Positions 8,767-16,819 of a stretch of DNA of 64,000 nt are shown here, in pieces (within the stretch, counting starts at the first letter, position 1; every line of letters starts with the position of its first letter). Source of the DNA: Pedobacter ginsengisoli (GTDB taxonomy: Bacteria > Bacteroidota > Bacteroidia > Sphingobacteriales > Sphingobacteriaceae). Position numbers and translations under genes: made by a program. Below the pieces are notes generated by a model, which made no database searches, had not been told where the DNA came from, and saw nothing but the letters and a program-made list of their open reading frames with translations. The DNA lies in NCBI RefSeq assembly GCF_002736205.1, contig NZ_CP024091.1, positions 1,302,001-1,366,000 on the forward strand. The letters are read 5' to 3'.

Positions 8767-10640
8767 TCTTTTGCTTTGTGGATCAATTGACGTCCTCTTA
8801 CTAGTATTTTGATGCGTTGACGCTTTAACGACAGGCTTATTCCTGCTTCCTGATTTTCCTTCAGGTGTATTTTGTATGCGGTAAGCACATCTTTGTAAGT
8901 AAGTAAGCCAATTATTCTGCTTTTTTCTGTGGCAGATACAACCGGTAAAAACTCCTCTTCGCTTTTAGACATCAGTTCTACAGCTTTCGCCAAGTTGTCG
9001 TTGCTTCCAATTGTAGGTGTATTTTGTTCCATAATCTCTGCTATTGGACCATCTGCATCGTATTTTTTATTGTATAAGCTCGAAAGTGTAATTACTCCTT
9101 TAAAATTATCATCCTCATCAGTTACTATAAAGTGATTTTCTAAAGGTGGGTTAAGGTCAAAGAATGATCTGATTTCACTTATGCTATTCTTTGTACTTAT
9201 AACAATGCTATTTGTTTTTAGTACGTCTGTTACAGTCATTTTTCGCAATACATCAGGTTCATATGAATCTGGAGTGTATATTCCTCTTCTTGCAATTTTC
9301 TCAGTCATAATTGTATTTTCCATGAAAAAGAAAGATATAAGATATGATGCTGTGCAGGCTCCAAGTAAAGGCAATAGCGCATGCGATTGCATTGTGGCTT
9401 CCAGTGCGAAGGTTATACTGGTTAGGTAAGCCCTTGAGGCACCAGCAAACATTGATGACATACCAACTAAAGCTGCCATGGGTATACTAATGCCAGAGTT
9501 AGGGAACAGAAGAAGTGTAATTGAGCCAAGTATAGCTCCTGCTGCACCTCCAATTGTTAATAGGGGGGCAAGTGTACCTCCAGAGGTACCACTGCCAAGT
9601 GCAATTGCCCATGATAGAAATTTAAAGAAGCATAGGCTCAGCATCAAAGCCAAAGGTATTTTTCCTGATAAAACACTGGTTATGTTATCGTAACCAACAC
9701 CTAAGGTGTGTGGTGCTAAAAAGCCTATTATCCCAACTGCAAAGCCGCCAATTGCCGGCCACCACATCCAATGGATAGGTAGTTTTTCAAAAGCATCTTC
9801 TATATGATAAACTATTTTAGTTAGCCCTAATGATACAAAACCGATAATGATCCCCATAAAGCTATATATACCCAGAGCCATATTTGATGGTGAGCTAAGC
9901 TCTGGCATTGGGAATACAGGACCCGACTCAAACAGAAGCTGATGCCCGGCAGCACCGGTAATACAAGCCAGCGCAACTGGGAGTATGGCTTTTGGCGAAA
10001 ATTCGAACAGAAGAAGTTCAATTGCCAGGAAAATAGCTGCTATAGGTGTTCCAAATATGGCTGACATACCTGCGGTAGCTCCTGCGGCAAGGATGATTTT
10101 ACGTTCATTAGGTGTAATTTTAAATAGCTGACCTAATGTAGAGCCTAATGCTCCACCTGTTGCAATAATAGGGCCTTCGGCGCCAAATGGCCCTCCGGTT
10201 CCTATTGCTATTGCAGAAGAGATAGGTTTTAAAAGTGCAATTGATGGTTTTATTTTACTTTGGTTAACCAGAATTTGCTCCATAGCTTCTGGAATGCCAT
10301 GTCCTCTGATGGCTTTAGAGCCATATAAGGCCATTAACCCAACCATAACGCCCCCAATTGCGGGTATGATTATAACCCATATCCCCAGGTGATTATTTGC
10401 CGGACTATTGAATTTTAAATCAAAAGTACCATAAAATGCTATGTTAGTTACAAGATCTATAAGAGCAATTAAAACCTTAGCGACTAAACTAATGGCAATT
10501 GCGACACCAATAGAGAGTAAAGAAATTTGTAGTAAACGTTTTTTTTGAAAGTAGCCCTTCTTTGAATCATCAACTGATTGGGTTAAATAATCTAAGGAGG
10601 GGGATATCGGAATCCCGTTTGTATGCAACGGCCTTTTCAT
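8763..10640 (-). CDS. ClC-family anion channel/transporter with C-terminal CBS pair
   Basis: A 625-residue ClC protein with about ten or more membrane segments (residues about 35-450), then two CBS domains (about 465-600) that usually bind adenine nucleotides. The three ion-pathway motifs are GHGIPEAM (113-120), GAEGP with the gating glutamate E155, and GTSGGTLAP. The serine of the usual GSGIP filter is replaced by histidine (H114). The gating Glu suggests coupled anion/proton exchange, which is inference. It overlaps the SUMT stop codon and is divergent from the Crp/Fnr gene. Its place beside nitrate genes makes nitrate a possible substrate, but chloride is equally possible. Confidence 0.9.
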   Translation of the reverse strand: MKRPLHTNGIPISPSLDYLTQSVDDSKKGYFQKKRLLQISLLSIGVAIAISLVAKVLIALIDLVTNIAFYGTFDLKFNSPANNHLGIWVIIIPAIGGVMVGLMALYGSKAIRGHGIPEAMEQILVNQSKIKPSIALLKPISSAIAIGTGGPFGAEGPIIATGGALGSTLGQLFKITPNERKIILAAGATAGMSAIFGTPIAAIFLAIELLLFEFSPKAILPVALACITGAAGHQLLFESGPVFPMPELSSPSNMALGIYSFMGIIIGFVSLGLTKIVYHIEDAFEKLPIHWMWWPAIGGFAVGIIGFLAPHTLGVGYDNITSVLSGKIPLALMLSLCFFKFLSWAIALGSGTSGGTLAPLLTIGGAAGAILGSITLLLFPNSGISIPMAALVGMSSMFAGASRAYLTSITFALEATMQSHALLPLLGACTASYLISFFFMENTIMTEKIARRGIYTPDSYEPDVLRKMTVTDVLKTNSIVISTKNSISEIRSFFDLNPPLENHFIVTDEDDNFKGVITLSSLYNKKYDADGPIAEIMEQNTPTIGSNDNLAKAVELMSKSEEEFLPVVSATEKSRIIGLLTYKDVLTAYKIHLKENQEAGISLSLKRQRIKILVRGRQLIHKAKD

Positions 10641-10691
10641 TTAGCTGAAAATTTTTTAGTGTTAAATTATAAGTGATTTTATTTACGGGCA

Positions 10692-10699
10692 CAAAGGTA
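10692..10699 (-). promoter_or_regulatory. Candidate ClC promoter -7 element
   Basis: The minus strand reads TACCTTTGTGC from 10699 downward, matching the TAnnTTTG -7 consensus with the common TACCTTTG form, about 50 bases before the ClC start. Nearly identical elements precede the SCO1 (34532-34539), CvfB (52805-52812) and GAF-protein (46889-46896) genes in this window. No clear -33 TTTG was found. Confidence 0.5.
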
Positions 10700-10730
10700 T
10701 GGTTATTTTATGTTGTTTTAAAGCTAATTT

Positions 10731-10746
10731 TATTGCATATGCAATA
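10731..10746. promoter_or_regulatory. 16-bp perfect palindrome, candidate operator
   Basis: TATTGCATATGCAATA is perfectly self-complementary over 16 bases. It lies in the divergent region between the ClC and Crp/Fnr genes, about 30 bases upstream of the ClC -7 element and about 50 bases upstream of a TATTTTTG (10798-10805) that may be the -7 box of the regulator. The position fits a dimeric regulator acting on both genes, perhaps the Crp/Fnr protein itself. It is not the canonical FNR or CRP site, so the binding protein is unknown. Confidence 0.45.
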
Positions 10747-10880
10747 TTAATTGTTTTGTTATTTTGTATTATTAATTAATTTATATTGTTTTTATAATAT
10801 TTTTGTGTTCGCTCTAGTCTGTCTATTCTTCTTTTTTGATATTTATATGGTATTATTGCAAATCAAAAGCCCGTTTAAAA

Positions 10881-11573
10881 ATGAAGGAGTCTCGTAATGC
10901 GTGTAATCTTAAAAGTTGCTTTTTGTGTAAACTGTGTTTGCCAGAATGGCTGCCAGCGCTTGAAATTCAAAAAAAGAACTTTGAAGTAAAAAAAGGCGAA
11001 GCAATTTTCAAAGAAGGCGATCCGGTGAATGGAATTTACTTTGTATACAGCGGTGTTGTTAAGGTTCATAAAAGATGGGATAAGGAAAAGGAATTGATTA
11101 TTCGTTTTGCCGGACCGGAAGACATCATAGGTCACTTGGGTTTAGGGAAAAAGCCATTGTACCCTGTATCTGCTACGGCATTAGAAAATACTACCGTATG
11201 TTATCTGGAAAGAGATTTCTTTGAAACCACTTTAAAAGTAAATACAGAATTAACATACAGGTTAATGCAGTTTTTTGCCAATGAATTGCAAGATTCTCAT
11301 CGTGCAATGCGCGATCTGGCCCATATGTCTGTTAAAGCAAGAATAGCGCAATCAATTTTAGCACTTCTGCATAAATTTGGTGTTGATGAGAATGGGTTTA
11401 TTGCTTTAGGATTAAGCAGACAAGATATCGCATCGTATGCCGGAACAACATATGAAACCTTATTTAAAGTAAGCAACGACTTTGTAAAAGATAAATTGAT
11501 TGAGGTTTCTGGCCGAAACATCGTTGTATTAAATGAAAAAGGACTATCAGAGATTATAGGTATTAATCATTAG
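10881..11573 (+). CDS. Crp/Fnr-family regulator with FNR-like cysteines
   Basis: A 230-residue transcription factor from the ATG at 10881 (an upstream in-frame start at 10836 would add 15 unlikely residues). Order: a Cys-rich N-terminus (C8, C13, C16, C19), a cyclic-nucleotide-type beta barrel (about 25-120), a dimerization helix, and a winged HTH (about 160-225, SRQDIASYAGTTYETLFKV). C107 in NTTVCYLE aligns with the fourth cluster ligand of E. coli FNR, so a [4Fe-4S] sensor is plausible. In the recognition helix the FNR pattern E-T-x-S-R becomes E-T-x-F-K, so its site may differ from TTGAT-N4-ATCAA. It probably controls the nearby nitrate genes, which is inference from location. Its stop overlaps the convergent glycosidase gene by 4 bases. 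Confidence 0.85.
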   Translation: MKESRNACNLKSCFLCKLCLPEWLPALEIQKKNFEVKKGEAIFKEGDPVNGIYFVYSGVVKVHKRWDKEKELIIRFAGPEDIIGHLGLGKKPLYPVSATALENTTVCYLERDFFETTLKVNTELTYRLMQFFANELQDSHRAMRDLAHMSVKARIAQSILALLHKFGVDENGFIALGLSRQDIASYAGTTYETLFKVSNDFVKDKLIEVSGRNIVVLNEKGLSEIIGINH

Positions 11574-12967
11574 CCTTTTTCTAATACCAGTACCCAATCA
11601 ATGGCCTGCCCGCTGGTTGGAGGTGTAAAGCTGAGCTGTGGCTTTCTTTCAATTTTGAAAGAAGCACTAAATACCCCATCGCGTGGGTTAAACCACCTTG
11701 CTTTAAATAATCTGTTTCCTTTAAGATTAGTTGTATTAACTGTCAATTTGCGTCCGGTAGGAGTGTAAATGAAAGCATAATGTCCATCTTTAGCCCTCGT
11801 GGCACTACAGTAGGCTCCATCTTTAGGGTTTTCTCCTGAAATTAAATCCTGATCGGGAATTCTATCCAGCATAGATTGCGATTGGATTAATTTTTTTACA
11901 TAACCCATTTGTTTTGCACCGGGCAAATCCATTGCTTCTTTCCAGTAATGTCTGGCTAAATTTACTGGTTCGCGCCCGGGAGCATAAAATTGCCAAATAT
12001 CATGGCAACCATAAGTATGGCCCAATGCACCTGCAAATACTTGCCAGTATGCTAATTTTCGAATATCATCTGCAGTTGAGAATCCATACTTTTTTGCATC
12101 AAAACAAACCGGATGATCCTCGTAAAGTGGTTCGCCATCAATTACCGGCTTTGTTGGTTTTAAATTGTAATCGTAAGTGATCTTGTCATAATTACTTCCA
12201 TCTCTGCAATGTCCTGTTTGCAGCATGTTAAAATCCAGCCACTCATCATTATGAAACCAGGTTGATGAACCACCATTTTCTTTAGGCTGAGGGTGGAAAG
12301 TCATCAGAGTTTTATCATTACCACCGGCACCCTCAGCAATACCTTCAGCTAAAGAGCGCCAAATAGCCACATCTTTTTCGCCACGGGGATTGCGGTCGCC
12401 ACCTAAAATCCAAATGATATTAGGTTGATTTTTGTACCTGTTCCCAAGAAACTTTCCGTACTCTTTTGCGTTTTGAACATTAAAAATTTCAGGGCCTTTA
12501 CCCCAGGTGCTTTTAAAAACCTTATCGCCCCACAATGGTAAAAGACCCATATACAGATTTTTACTGGCAGCCAGTTCAACAAATGCATCAATGTCCTTAA
12601 AATAATCCTCATTAAGTTCAGAAATGTTGTTGTTTTTCAATGGCTTATGCCCCAGTGCATTTGGTTCATTTATACCATCCAGCTCCGCTAATATTACTGT
12701 TTGAAGAACAGTAAAACCCTTAGCCCTGCGGTTGTCCATATAGATTTCAGCATCCTTAAGGGTTAGTCTGTGCAATAACTCCCACGCAGTATCACCAAGG
12801 TAAAAAAATGGCTTGCCATTAGCATAAACAAGGAATCTGTGGTTGTCAGATACCTGCAGTCTTTGCATTTTTACATTTTTGCGGCCTATTTTTTGACCAT
12901 ATGCCACAGAAATGTTTACTGAAATGAACATCAATAAGAATGTCAGGTGTTTTTTTCTGATCTCCAT
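11570..12967 (-). CDS. Exported GH140-like (DUF4038) glycoside hydrolase, apiosidase-like
   Basis: A 465-residue protein with a signal peptide (hydrophobic 8-22, then AYGQ) and no lipobox, so periplasmic or secreted. The body matches the DUF4038 TIM-barrel family with a small C-terminal beta domain. This family includes GH140 enzymes that release apiose from rhamnogalacturonan II. FFYLGDTAWELLHRL, WILGGDRNPRG and VIDGEPLYEDH are visible; D191 and E279 in the last two are the likely catalytic pair. It stands alone without other pectin genes, so the natural substrate is uncertain. It is divergent from the EEP-fold hydrolase. Confidence 0.82.
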   Translation of the reverse strand: MEIRKKHLTFLLMFISVNISVAYGQKIGRKNVKMQRLQVSDNHRFLVYANGKPFFYLGDTAWELLHRLTLKDAEIYMDNRRAKGFTVLQTVILAELDGINEPNALGHKPLKNNNISELNEDYFKDIDAFVELAASKNLYMGLLPLWGDKVFKSTWGKGPEIFNVQNAKEYGKFLGNRYKNQPNIIWILGGDRNPRGEKDVAIWRSLAEGIAEGAGGNDKTLMTFHPQPKENGGSSTWFHNDEWLDFNMLQTGHCRDGSNYDKITYDYNLKPTKPVIDGEPLYEDHPVCFDAKKYGFSTADDIRKLAYWQVFAGALGHTYGCHDIWQFYAPGREPVNLARHYWKEAMDLPGAKQMGYVKKLIQSQSMLDRIPDQDLISGENPKDGAYCSATRAKDGHYAFIYTPTGRKLTVNTTNLKGNRLFKARWFNPRDGVFSASFKIERKPQLSFTPPTSGQAIDWVLVLEKG

Positions 12968-13071
12968 ATATTTAATGAGTTATTATAAGCAAGTGAGCAA
13001 CTTTTACATATATTTAATTAACTAAATATAACCAAATAATAAGAGTTAACACCCTGTTCATATTGGAACTC

Positions 13072-13079
13072 TACTTTTG
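13072..13079 (+). promoter_or_regulatory. Candidate -7 element for the EEP hydrolase gene
   Basis: TACTTTTG fits TAnnTTTG and lies 47 bases before the start of the exported EEP hydrolase. No -33 TTTG is at the expected 19-21 bases upstream, so this is tentative. Confidence 0.35.
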
Positions 13080-13126
13080 GACAGGCTTCAAGATGGAAGA
13101 ACATTAAAAAGTAAATTTATACTTCA

Positions 13127-13972
13127 ATGAAAATAAGACAAATCATTCTTTCTTTATTTTTGATGGCAATAAGCATTAGTGCTTCTGCTCAGAAATTCAC
13201 TGTCGGATCTTTTAACATTCGTTATGATAATGCCGGAGATGAAGGCAACAGATGGGCTCAAAGAGCTCCGGTAGCGGCAAATCTTTTACGGTTTCATGAG
13301 TTCGATGTTTTTGGTATTCAGGAAGGATTAAAGAATCAGGTAGATGATTTAAGTAAACTATTGCCAGAATATGCACATTACGGTTTAGGCCGTGATGATG
13401 GTAAAGATGCTGGCGAACACTCTTCAATCTTTTACCGTCAGGATAAATTTAAACTACTTGCTAAAGGTGATTTTTGGTTATCTGAAACTCCCGATAAACC
13501 GGGAAAAGGCTGGGATGCTACCTGCTGCAACCGTATTTGTACCTGGGTTTACCTTCAGGATATAAGCAGTGGTAAGAAGTTTTACTACTTTAACGCGCAT
13601 TTTGATCATCAGGGTAAGGTTGCACGTGTAGAAAGCGGCAAGCTGATTGTAAAAAAGATCAGTGAAATTGCAGGTGATGCACCAGCTATTTTTACCGGAG
13701 ATTTAAATGGTGGCCAAAAAAGCGAATGGTATTTAACATTAGCTAATTCAGGCCTTTTAACTGATACCTATACACAGGTTAAAAATCCGTATGCAAATAA
13801 TTCATCATTTAATGCCTGGGGTAAAAGTGTAGATGGTTATGAAATTATAGACCATGTATTTGTAACCAAAGGCTTTAAAGCCGATAAATGGGGGATACTT
13901 ACTGATACTTATCATGGTAAGTTTGTTTCAGATCACTTCCCGATTCTGGTAAATGTAACATTAGTAAAATAA
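13127..13972 (+). CDS. Exported endonuclease/exonuclease/phosphatase (EEP) family hydrolase
   Basis: A 281-residue protein with a cleavable signal peptide (MKIRQIILSLFLMAISISASAQ). The EEP fold is shown by SFNIRYDN near the N-terminus, GIQEG with the metal-binding Glu, FNAHFDH, FTGDLNG and the C-terminal SDHFPI. Members act on phosphodiesters or phosphomonoesters, including nucleic acids, lipids and sugar phosphates, so the substrate cannot be fixed. The location is periplasmic or extracellular. It is a single-gene unit closed by a strong terminator at 13989-14025. Confidence 0.87.
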   Translation: MKIRQIILSLFLMAISISASAQKFTVGSFNIRYDNAGDEGNRWAQRAPVAANLLRFHEFDVFGIQEGLKNQVDDLSKLLPEYAHYGLGRDDGKDAGEHSSIFYRQDKFKLLAKGDFWLSETPDKPGKGWDATCCNRICTWVYLQDISSGKKFYYFNAHFDHQGKVARVESGKLIVKKISEIAGDAPAIFTGDLNGGQKSEWYLTLANSGLLTDTYTQVKNPYANNSSFNAWGKSVDGYEIIDHVFVTKGFKADKWGILTDTYHGKFVSDHFPILVNVTLVK

Positions 13973-13988
13973 TCCATTTATAATAGAG

Positions 13989-14025
13989 AGGCCATACCAT
14001 TTTATAGTGGTATGGCCTTTTTTTT
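13989..14025 (+). terminator. Rho-independent terminator
   Basis: An 11-bp perfect stem (AGGCCATACCA / TGGTATGGCCT) with an 8-base loop is followed by a run of eight T from 14018. It ends the EEP hydrolase transcript. The next gene starts at 14040, so a longer start of that gene at the GTG at 14007 would lie inside the hairpin and is unlikely. Confidence 0.9.
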
Positions 14026-14039
14026 GTTGGATATTTATT

Positions 14040-14801
14040 ATGGCAAAAGACAATACAAGCAGGTTTAGTAACAGGGTTGAAGACTATGTTAAATACCGTC
14101 CGGGGTATCCGGTAGAGATCATCGATTTTCTACAATCCCAATTTGGTTTATCTCCGGATAAAATTATTGCAGATGTTGGAGCAGGTACAGGAATTTCTGC
14201 TGAACTGTTTCTTAATTCAGGATATGAGGTTTTTGCTGTTGAACCAAATATGGAGATGAGGGAGAAGGCTATTGAGCTTCTTGGACATCTTCCTGCATTC
14301 CACGCAGTTAATGGAACGGCTGAAAATACAACGCTCGAAACCGGTAGCATTGATGCTGTTGTAGCCGGGCAGGCTTTTCACTGGTTTGATAGGGCCGCTG
14401 CCCGATCTGAGTTTAGCAGAATATTAAAGCCAAAAGGTTTAGTAGTACTTATATGGAACGAAAGAAAGACTAAATCTGATTTTGAGGTTGCGTACGATGA
14501 ACTGATCATTAAGCACGGAAGCGATTATATGAAAGTAGATCACAGAAATATTGATGAAATTAAAATCGGAGATTTTTTTGCTCCTGAATCTTTTTCCTAT
14601 CATCTTTTTCAGAACAAACAGGTTTTTGATTTTTATGGTTTGCAGGGGAGGTTATTTTCATCCTCTTATATGCCTGCCAGGGGAGAAGATGGGTACGAAG
14701 CAATGGTTGCAGACCTAAAACAGCTTTTTGAGCATTATAAGGAAGATAATTCAATTACCATTCATTACGATACTAAAGTATATATTGGCAGGGTTTGCTA
14801 A
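14040..14801 (+). CDS. Class I SAM-dependent methyltransferase
   Basis: A 253-residue cytoplasmic methyltransferase. The SAM-binding motif I is IADVGAGTGISAELFL, followed by VFAVEPNMEMREKA (motif II acidic residue) and GQAFHWFD (post-I region typical of the Methyltransf_11 family). The ATG at 14040 is chosen because an upstream GTG is within the terminator hairpin. The acceptor substrate cannot be deduced. The start YVKYRPGYPVEIIDFL resembles small-molecule and ubiquinone-type methyltransferases. No neighbour suggests a pathway. Confidence 0.85.
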   Translation: MAKDNTSRFSNRVEDYVKYRPGYPVEIIDFLQSQFGLSPDKIIADVGAGTGISAELFLNSGYEVFAVEPNMEMREKAIELLGHLPAFHAVNGTAENTTLETGSIDAVVAGQAFHWFDRAAARSEFSRILKPKGLVVLIWNERKTKSDFEVAYDELIIKHGSDYMKVDHRNIDEIKIGDFFAPESFSYHLFQNKQVFDFYGLQGRLFSSSYMPARGEDGYEAMVADLKQLFEHYKEDNSITIHYDTKVYIGRVC

Positions 14802-14897
14802 ATGATATCTACCCGGTATCAGGAATTGATTATAGTGTAATGAGAAAATTTAAAAAGCTATTGATAGCTTAATTTATAACTTTTAAGTCATATTACG

Positions 14898-14928
14898 CGT
14901 ATAAAACGCACAGAACGTATAAAGCGCA
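14898..14928. repeat. 13-bp direct repeat, 18-bp period
   Basis: CGTATAAAACGCA at 14898-14910 is repeated as CGTATAAAGCGCA at 14916-14928, with one mismatch. The period of 18 bases leaves a 5-base spacer. It lies about 100 bases after the methyltransferase gene, with no obvious promoter nearby. It may be a regulator site or chance. Confidence 0.5.
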
Positions 14929-14971
14929 TATTGCGTCAGTTGGATTTTTTATTTCTCGTATATTTAAATTA

Positions 14972-15202
14972 ATGAAAGCAACTGAAAACCTGTAATAACC
15001 TAAAAATAAGATCGATTTTGGGTTTGCTTTGGCATTGGTAACGACAACCGCTCAGGTTAATAATATAGTCGGTTTTGGGGGCAGACTGAAACGGGTTTTG
15101 TTCGTACCTCGTTCGACCAGAGCCATATAAGGTTCGTTTAATATTGGTACCAGGGCCGACACATCTGAAGGTTCCAGAAAGGATCCAAAAATTATTGAGT
15201 AA
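14972..15202 (+). pseudogene. Possible gene remnant with in-frame stops
   Basis: From the ATG at 14972 one frame reads MKATENL, two stops, then a coding-like stretch (IDFGFALALVTTTAQVNN, GFGGRLKR), a stop at 15128-15130, then GSFNIGTRADTSEGS and a final stop at 15200-15202. All three internal stops are TAA in the same frame, without a frameshift. The opposite strand is open over the same bases (15217 to 14969) but has no start codon. This could be a decayed gene, a structured RNA or chance. I do not recognise the protein. Confidence 0.3.
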
Positions 15203-15236
15203 TAAAAAATTAATTAATCACATAAAAACAGAAATC

Positions 15237-15302
15237 ATGAAAAAATCTAAAGCAGTGGCGACAGTAATCTTGCTGCTTTTTCCAATAGTTTCTTGTACAT
15301 AG
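15237..15302 (+). other. 21-codon lipoprotein-signal-like reading frame
   Basis: The frame from the ATG at 15237 reads MKKSKAVATVILLL, continues FPIVSCT and stops at the TAG at 15300-15302. It looks like a complete lipoprotein signal with lipobox IVSC but has no mature part. Its last 56 bases are antisense to the 3' end of the cardiolipin synthase gene. It may be a truncated small-lipoprotein gene, or chance. Confidence 0.25.
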
Positions 15303-16698
15303 GACGCGAATTCCAATAAACAGGATTAATTTTTAATGCATCTTTCAAATCCCTGTAAAAAATATCGCTAAGCTCGGTTGCAATTGCAGTATCATATGCA
15401 ATTGCATTTACCTCGAAATTAAGGTCAAAGCTTCTGAAATCCATATTTGCAGTGCCTACCATGGCAATCTTCTTATCAGTAACCATTGTTTTGGCATGTA
15501 CAAAGCCTTTCTGGTACAGATAGATTTCTACACCGGCATTTAGCAACTCGCTATAGTAAGATCTTGCTGCCGAGTTTACCAGTATAGAATCTGAAATGCC
15601 AGGTACTAAAAGTTTAACTGAAATTCCACTTAACGAAGCGATGATTAATGCATCAAGTAAACTTTCGCCGGGAATAAAGTAAGGACTTGTGATTAGTATT
15701 TCGCTGGTTGCCAGATTGATGGCCTGAATGATGGAAAACAAAATAGTTGGCGATTCTGAATCAGGGCCACTGGCAGCAATCTGAACAATTTTATTGTCAT
15801 TTCCTGTTTGGGCTGGTTTTGGTGGGAAAAAGTCTGTATTGGGTTGTAACAATTCATCAGCACAGAAATTCCAGTCGCATAAAAATAGATACTGCAGATA
15901 TTGTGCTCCCGGACCATCAATCCGCAGGTGTGTATCACGCCAGTAGAGTTTGTCAGATCCGTTATTAATATACCTGTCGCTAACATTAATACCACCCACA
16001 AAGGCTGTAACACCATCAATTACAATTATTTTACGGTGGTTACGGTAATTGAGCCGGTTGGCAAAAAGCATAAAATGGACCTTTAAGAAAGGGAAGGCCT
16101 GCACACCGTTTTCTACCAATTGTGGAACTAACTTTTTCCGGATGCTGCGGCTTCCAAAATCATCATAAATAAAGCGAACAGTAATACCTTCTTTAGCTTT
16201 TTCGATTAGTGCCCGCTTTATCTCGGCGCCTATTTCATCATCTTCATAAATGTAATATTCAATATGGATATGGTGTTTTGCACTTTTAATGGCATTTAAC
16301 ACTTCGGGAAACTTTTGTTCGCCGTTTATCAATAATTTTAAAGAATTTTTTGCAGTTAACGGACTCATAGAGTCCTTTAATATCATAAATGCCAGTTCCT
16401 TATTGCCAATCACGGCATTTCCGTTTTCCTTAAATGTGAGTTCTGAATACTGAACTATATCGTGTCTGAATTTATTTGCCAGATCATCATTTTCATAAAG
16501 CTTTTTGCTGTACATTTTTCGGTGCCGGTAATTAATACCAAAAAAGAAATAGAATAGCATTCCTAAAAAGGGTACAAATATGGCAAACAATAGATAGGCA
16601 AGGGTTTTGGTTGTGCTTCGGGTATCGTATATAATGCGCAGACAGACAAAGATTAGAAGAAGAACGTAAATGATTTCTGAAATCAGTAGCCAGTCCAT
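15247..16698 (-). CDS. cls: Cardiolipin synthase, phospholipase D family
   Basis: Condenses phospholipids to cardiolipin at the inner membrane. The 483-residue length is normal. Two N-terminal membrane segments (about residues 5-25 and 33-55, the second ending FGINYRHRK) are followed by two PLD domains. The HKD motifs are NHRKIIVIDG in the first and HAKTMVTDKKIAMVGTANMD in the second, with SFDLNFEVNA after it. The Lys of the first HxK is present (HRK). It is transcribed alone and divergently from the putative glycosidase gene at 16820. Confidence 0.93.
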   Translation of the reverse strand: MDWLLISEIIYVLLLIFVCLRIIYDTRSTTKTLAYLLFAIFVPFLGMLFYFFFGINYRHRKMYSKKLYENDDLANKFRHDIVQYSELTFKENGNAVIGNKELAFMILKDSMSPLTAKNSLKLLINGEQKFPEVLNAIKSAKHHIHIEYYIYEDDEIGAEIKRALIEKAKEGITVRFIYDDFGSRSIRKKLVPQLVENGVQAFPFLKVHFMLFANRLNYRNHRKIIVIDGVTAFVGGINVSDRYINNGSDKLYWRDTHLRIDGPGAQYLQYLFLCDWNFCADELLQPNTDFFPPKPAQTGNDNKIVQIAASGPDSESPTILFSIIQAINLATSEILITSPYFIPGESLLDALIIASLSGISVKLLVPGISDSILVNSAARSYYSELLNAGVEIYLYQKGFVHAKTMVTDKKIAMVGTANMDFRSFDLNFEVNAIAYDTAIATELSDIFYRDLKDALKINPVYWNSRPMYKKLLEKAARLLSPLL

Positions 16699-16819
16699 AT
16701 TAGTGATAAGCGGTTAAAACCAATAGATATATAGTAAGTTAATAAATCCTGACCAATAAACAGATGAATAATTTATATTTACAATAACAACACACTAACC
16801 AAACCTAAGAACCAAATTA

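Larger units (their letters stand above)
14802..15246. other. Longest gene-free stretch, with a coding-like remnant and a direct repeat
   Basis: 445 bases between the methyltransferase and cardiolipin synthase genes without a convincing gene. It holds a 13-bp direct repeat (14898-14928), a coding-like but stop-interrupted plus-strand frame (14972-15202), a start-less open minus-strand frame over the same bases (15217 to 14969), and the start of a 21-codon frame (15237-15302). No tRNA or terminator was recognised. Confidence 0.6.

Noticed and set aside
14007..14039. GTG start for the methyltransferase
   Set aside because: It lies inside the strong terminator hairpin of the gene before.
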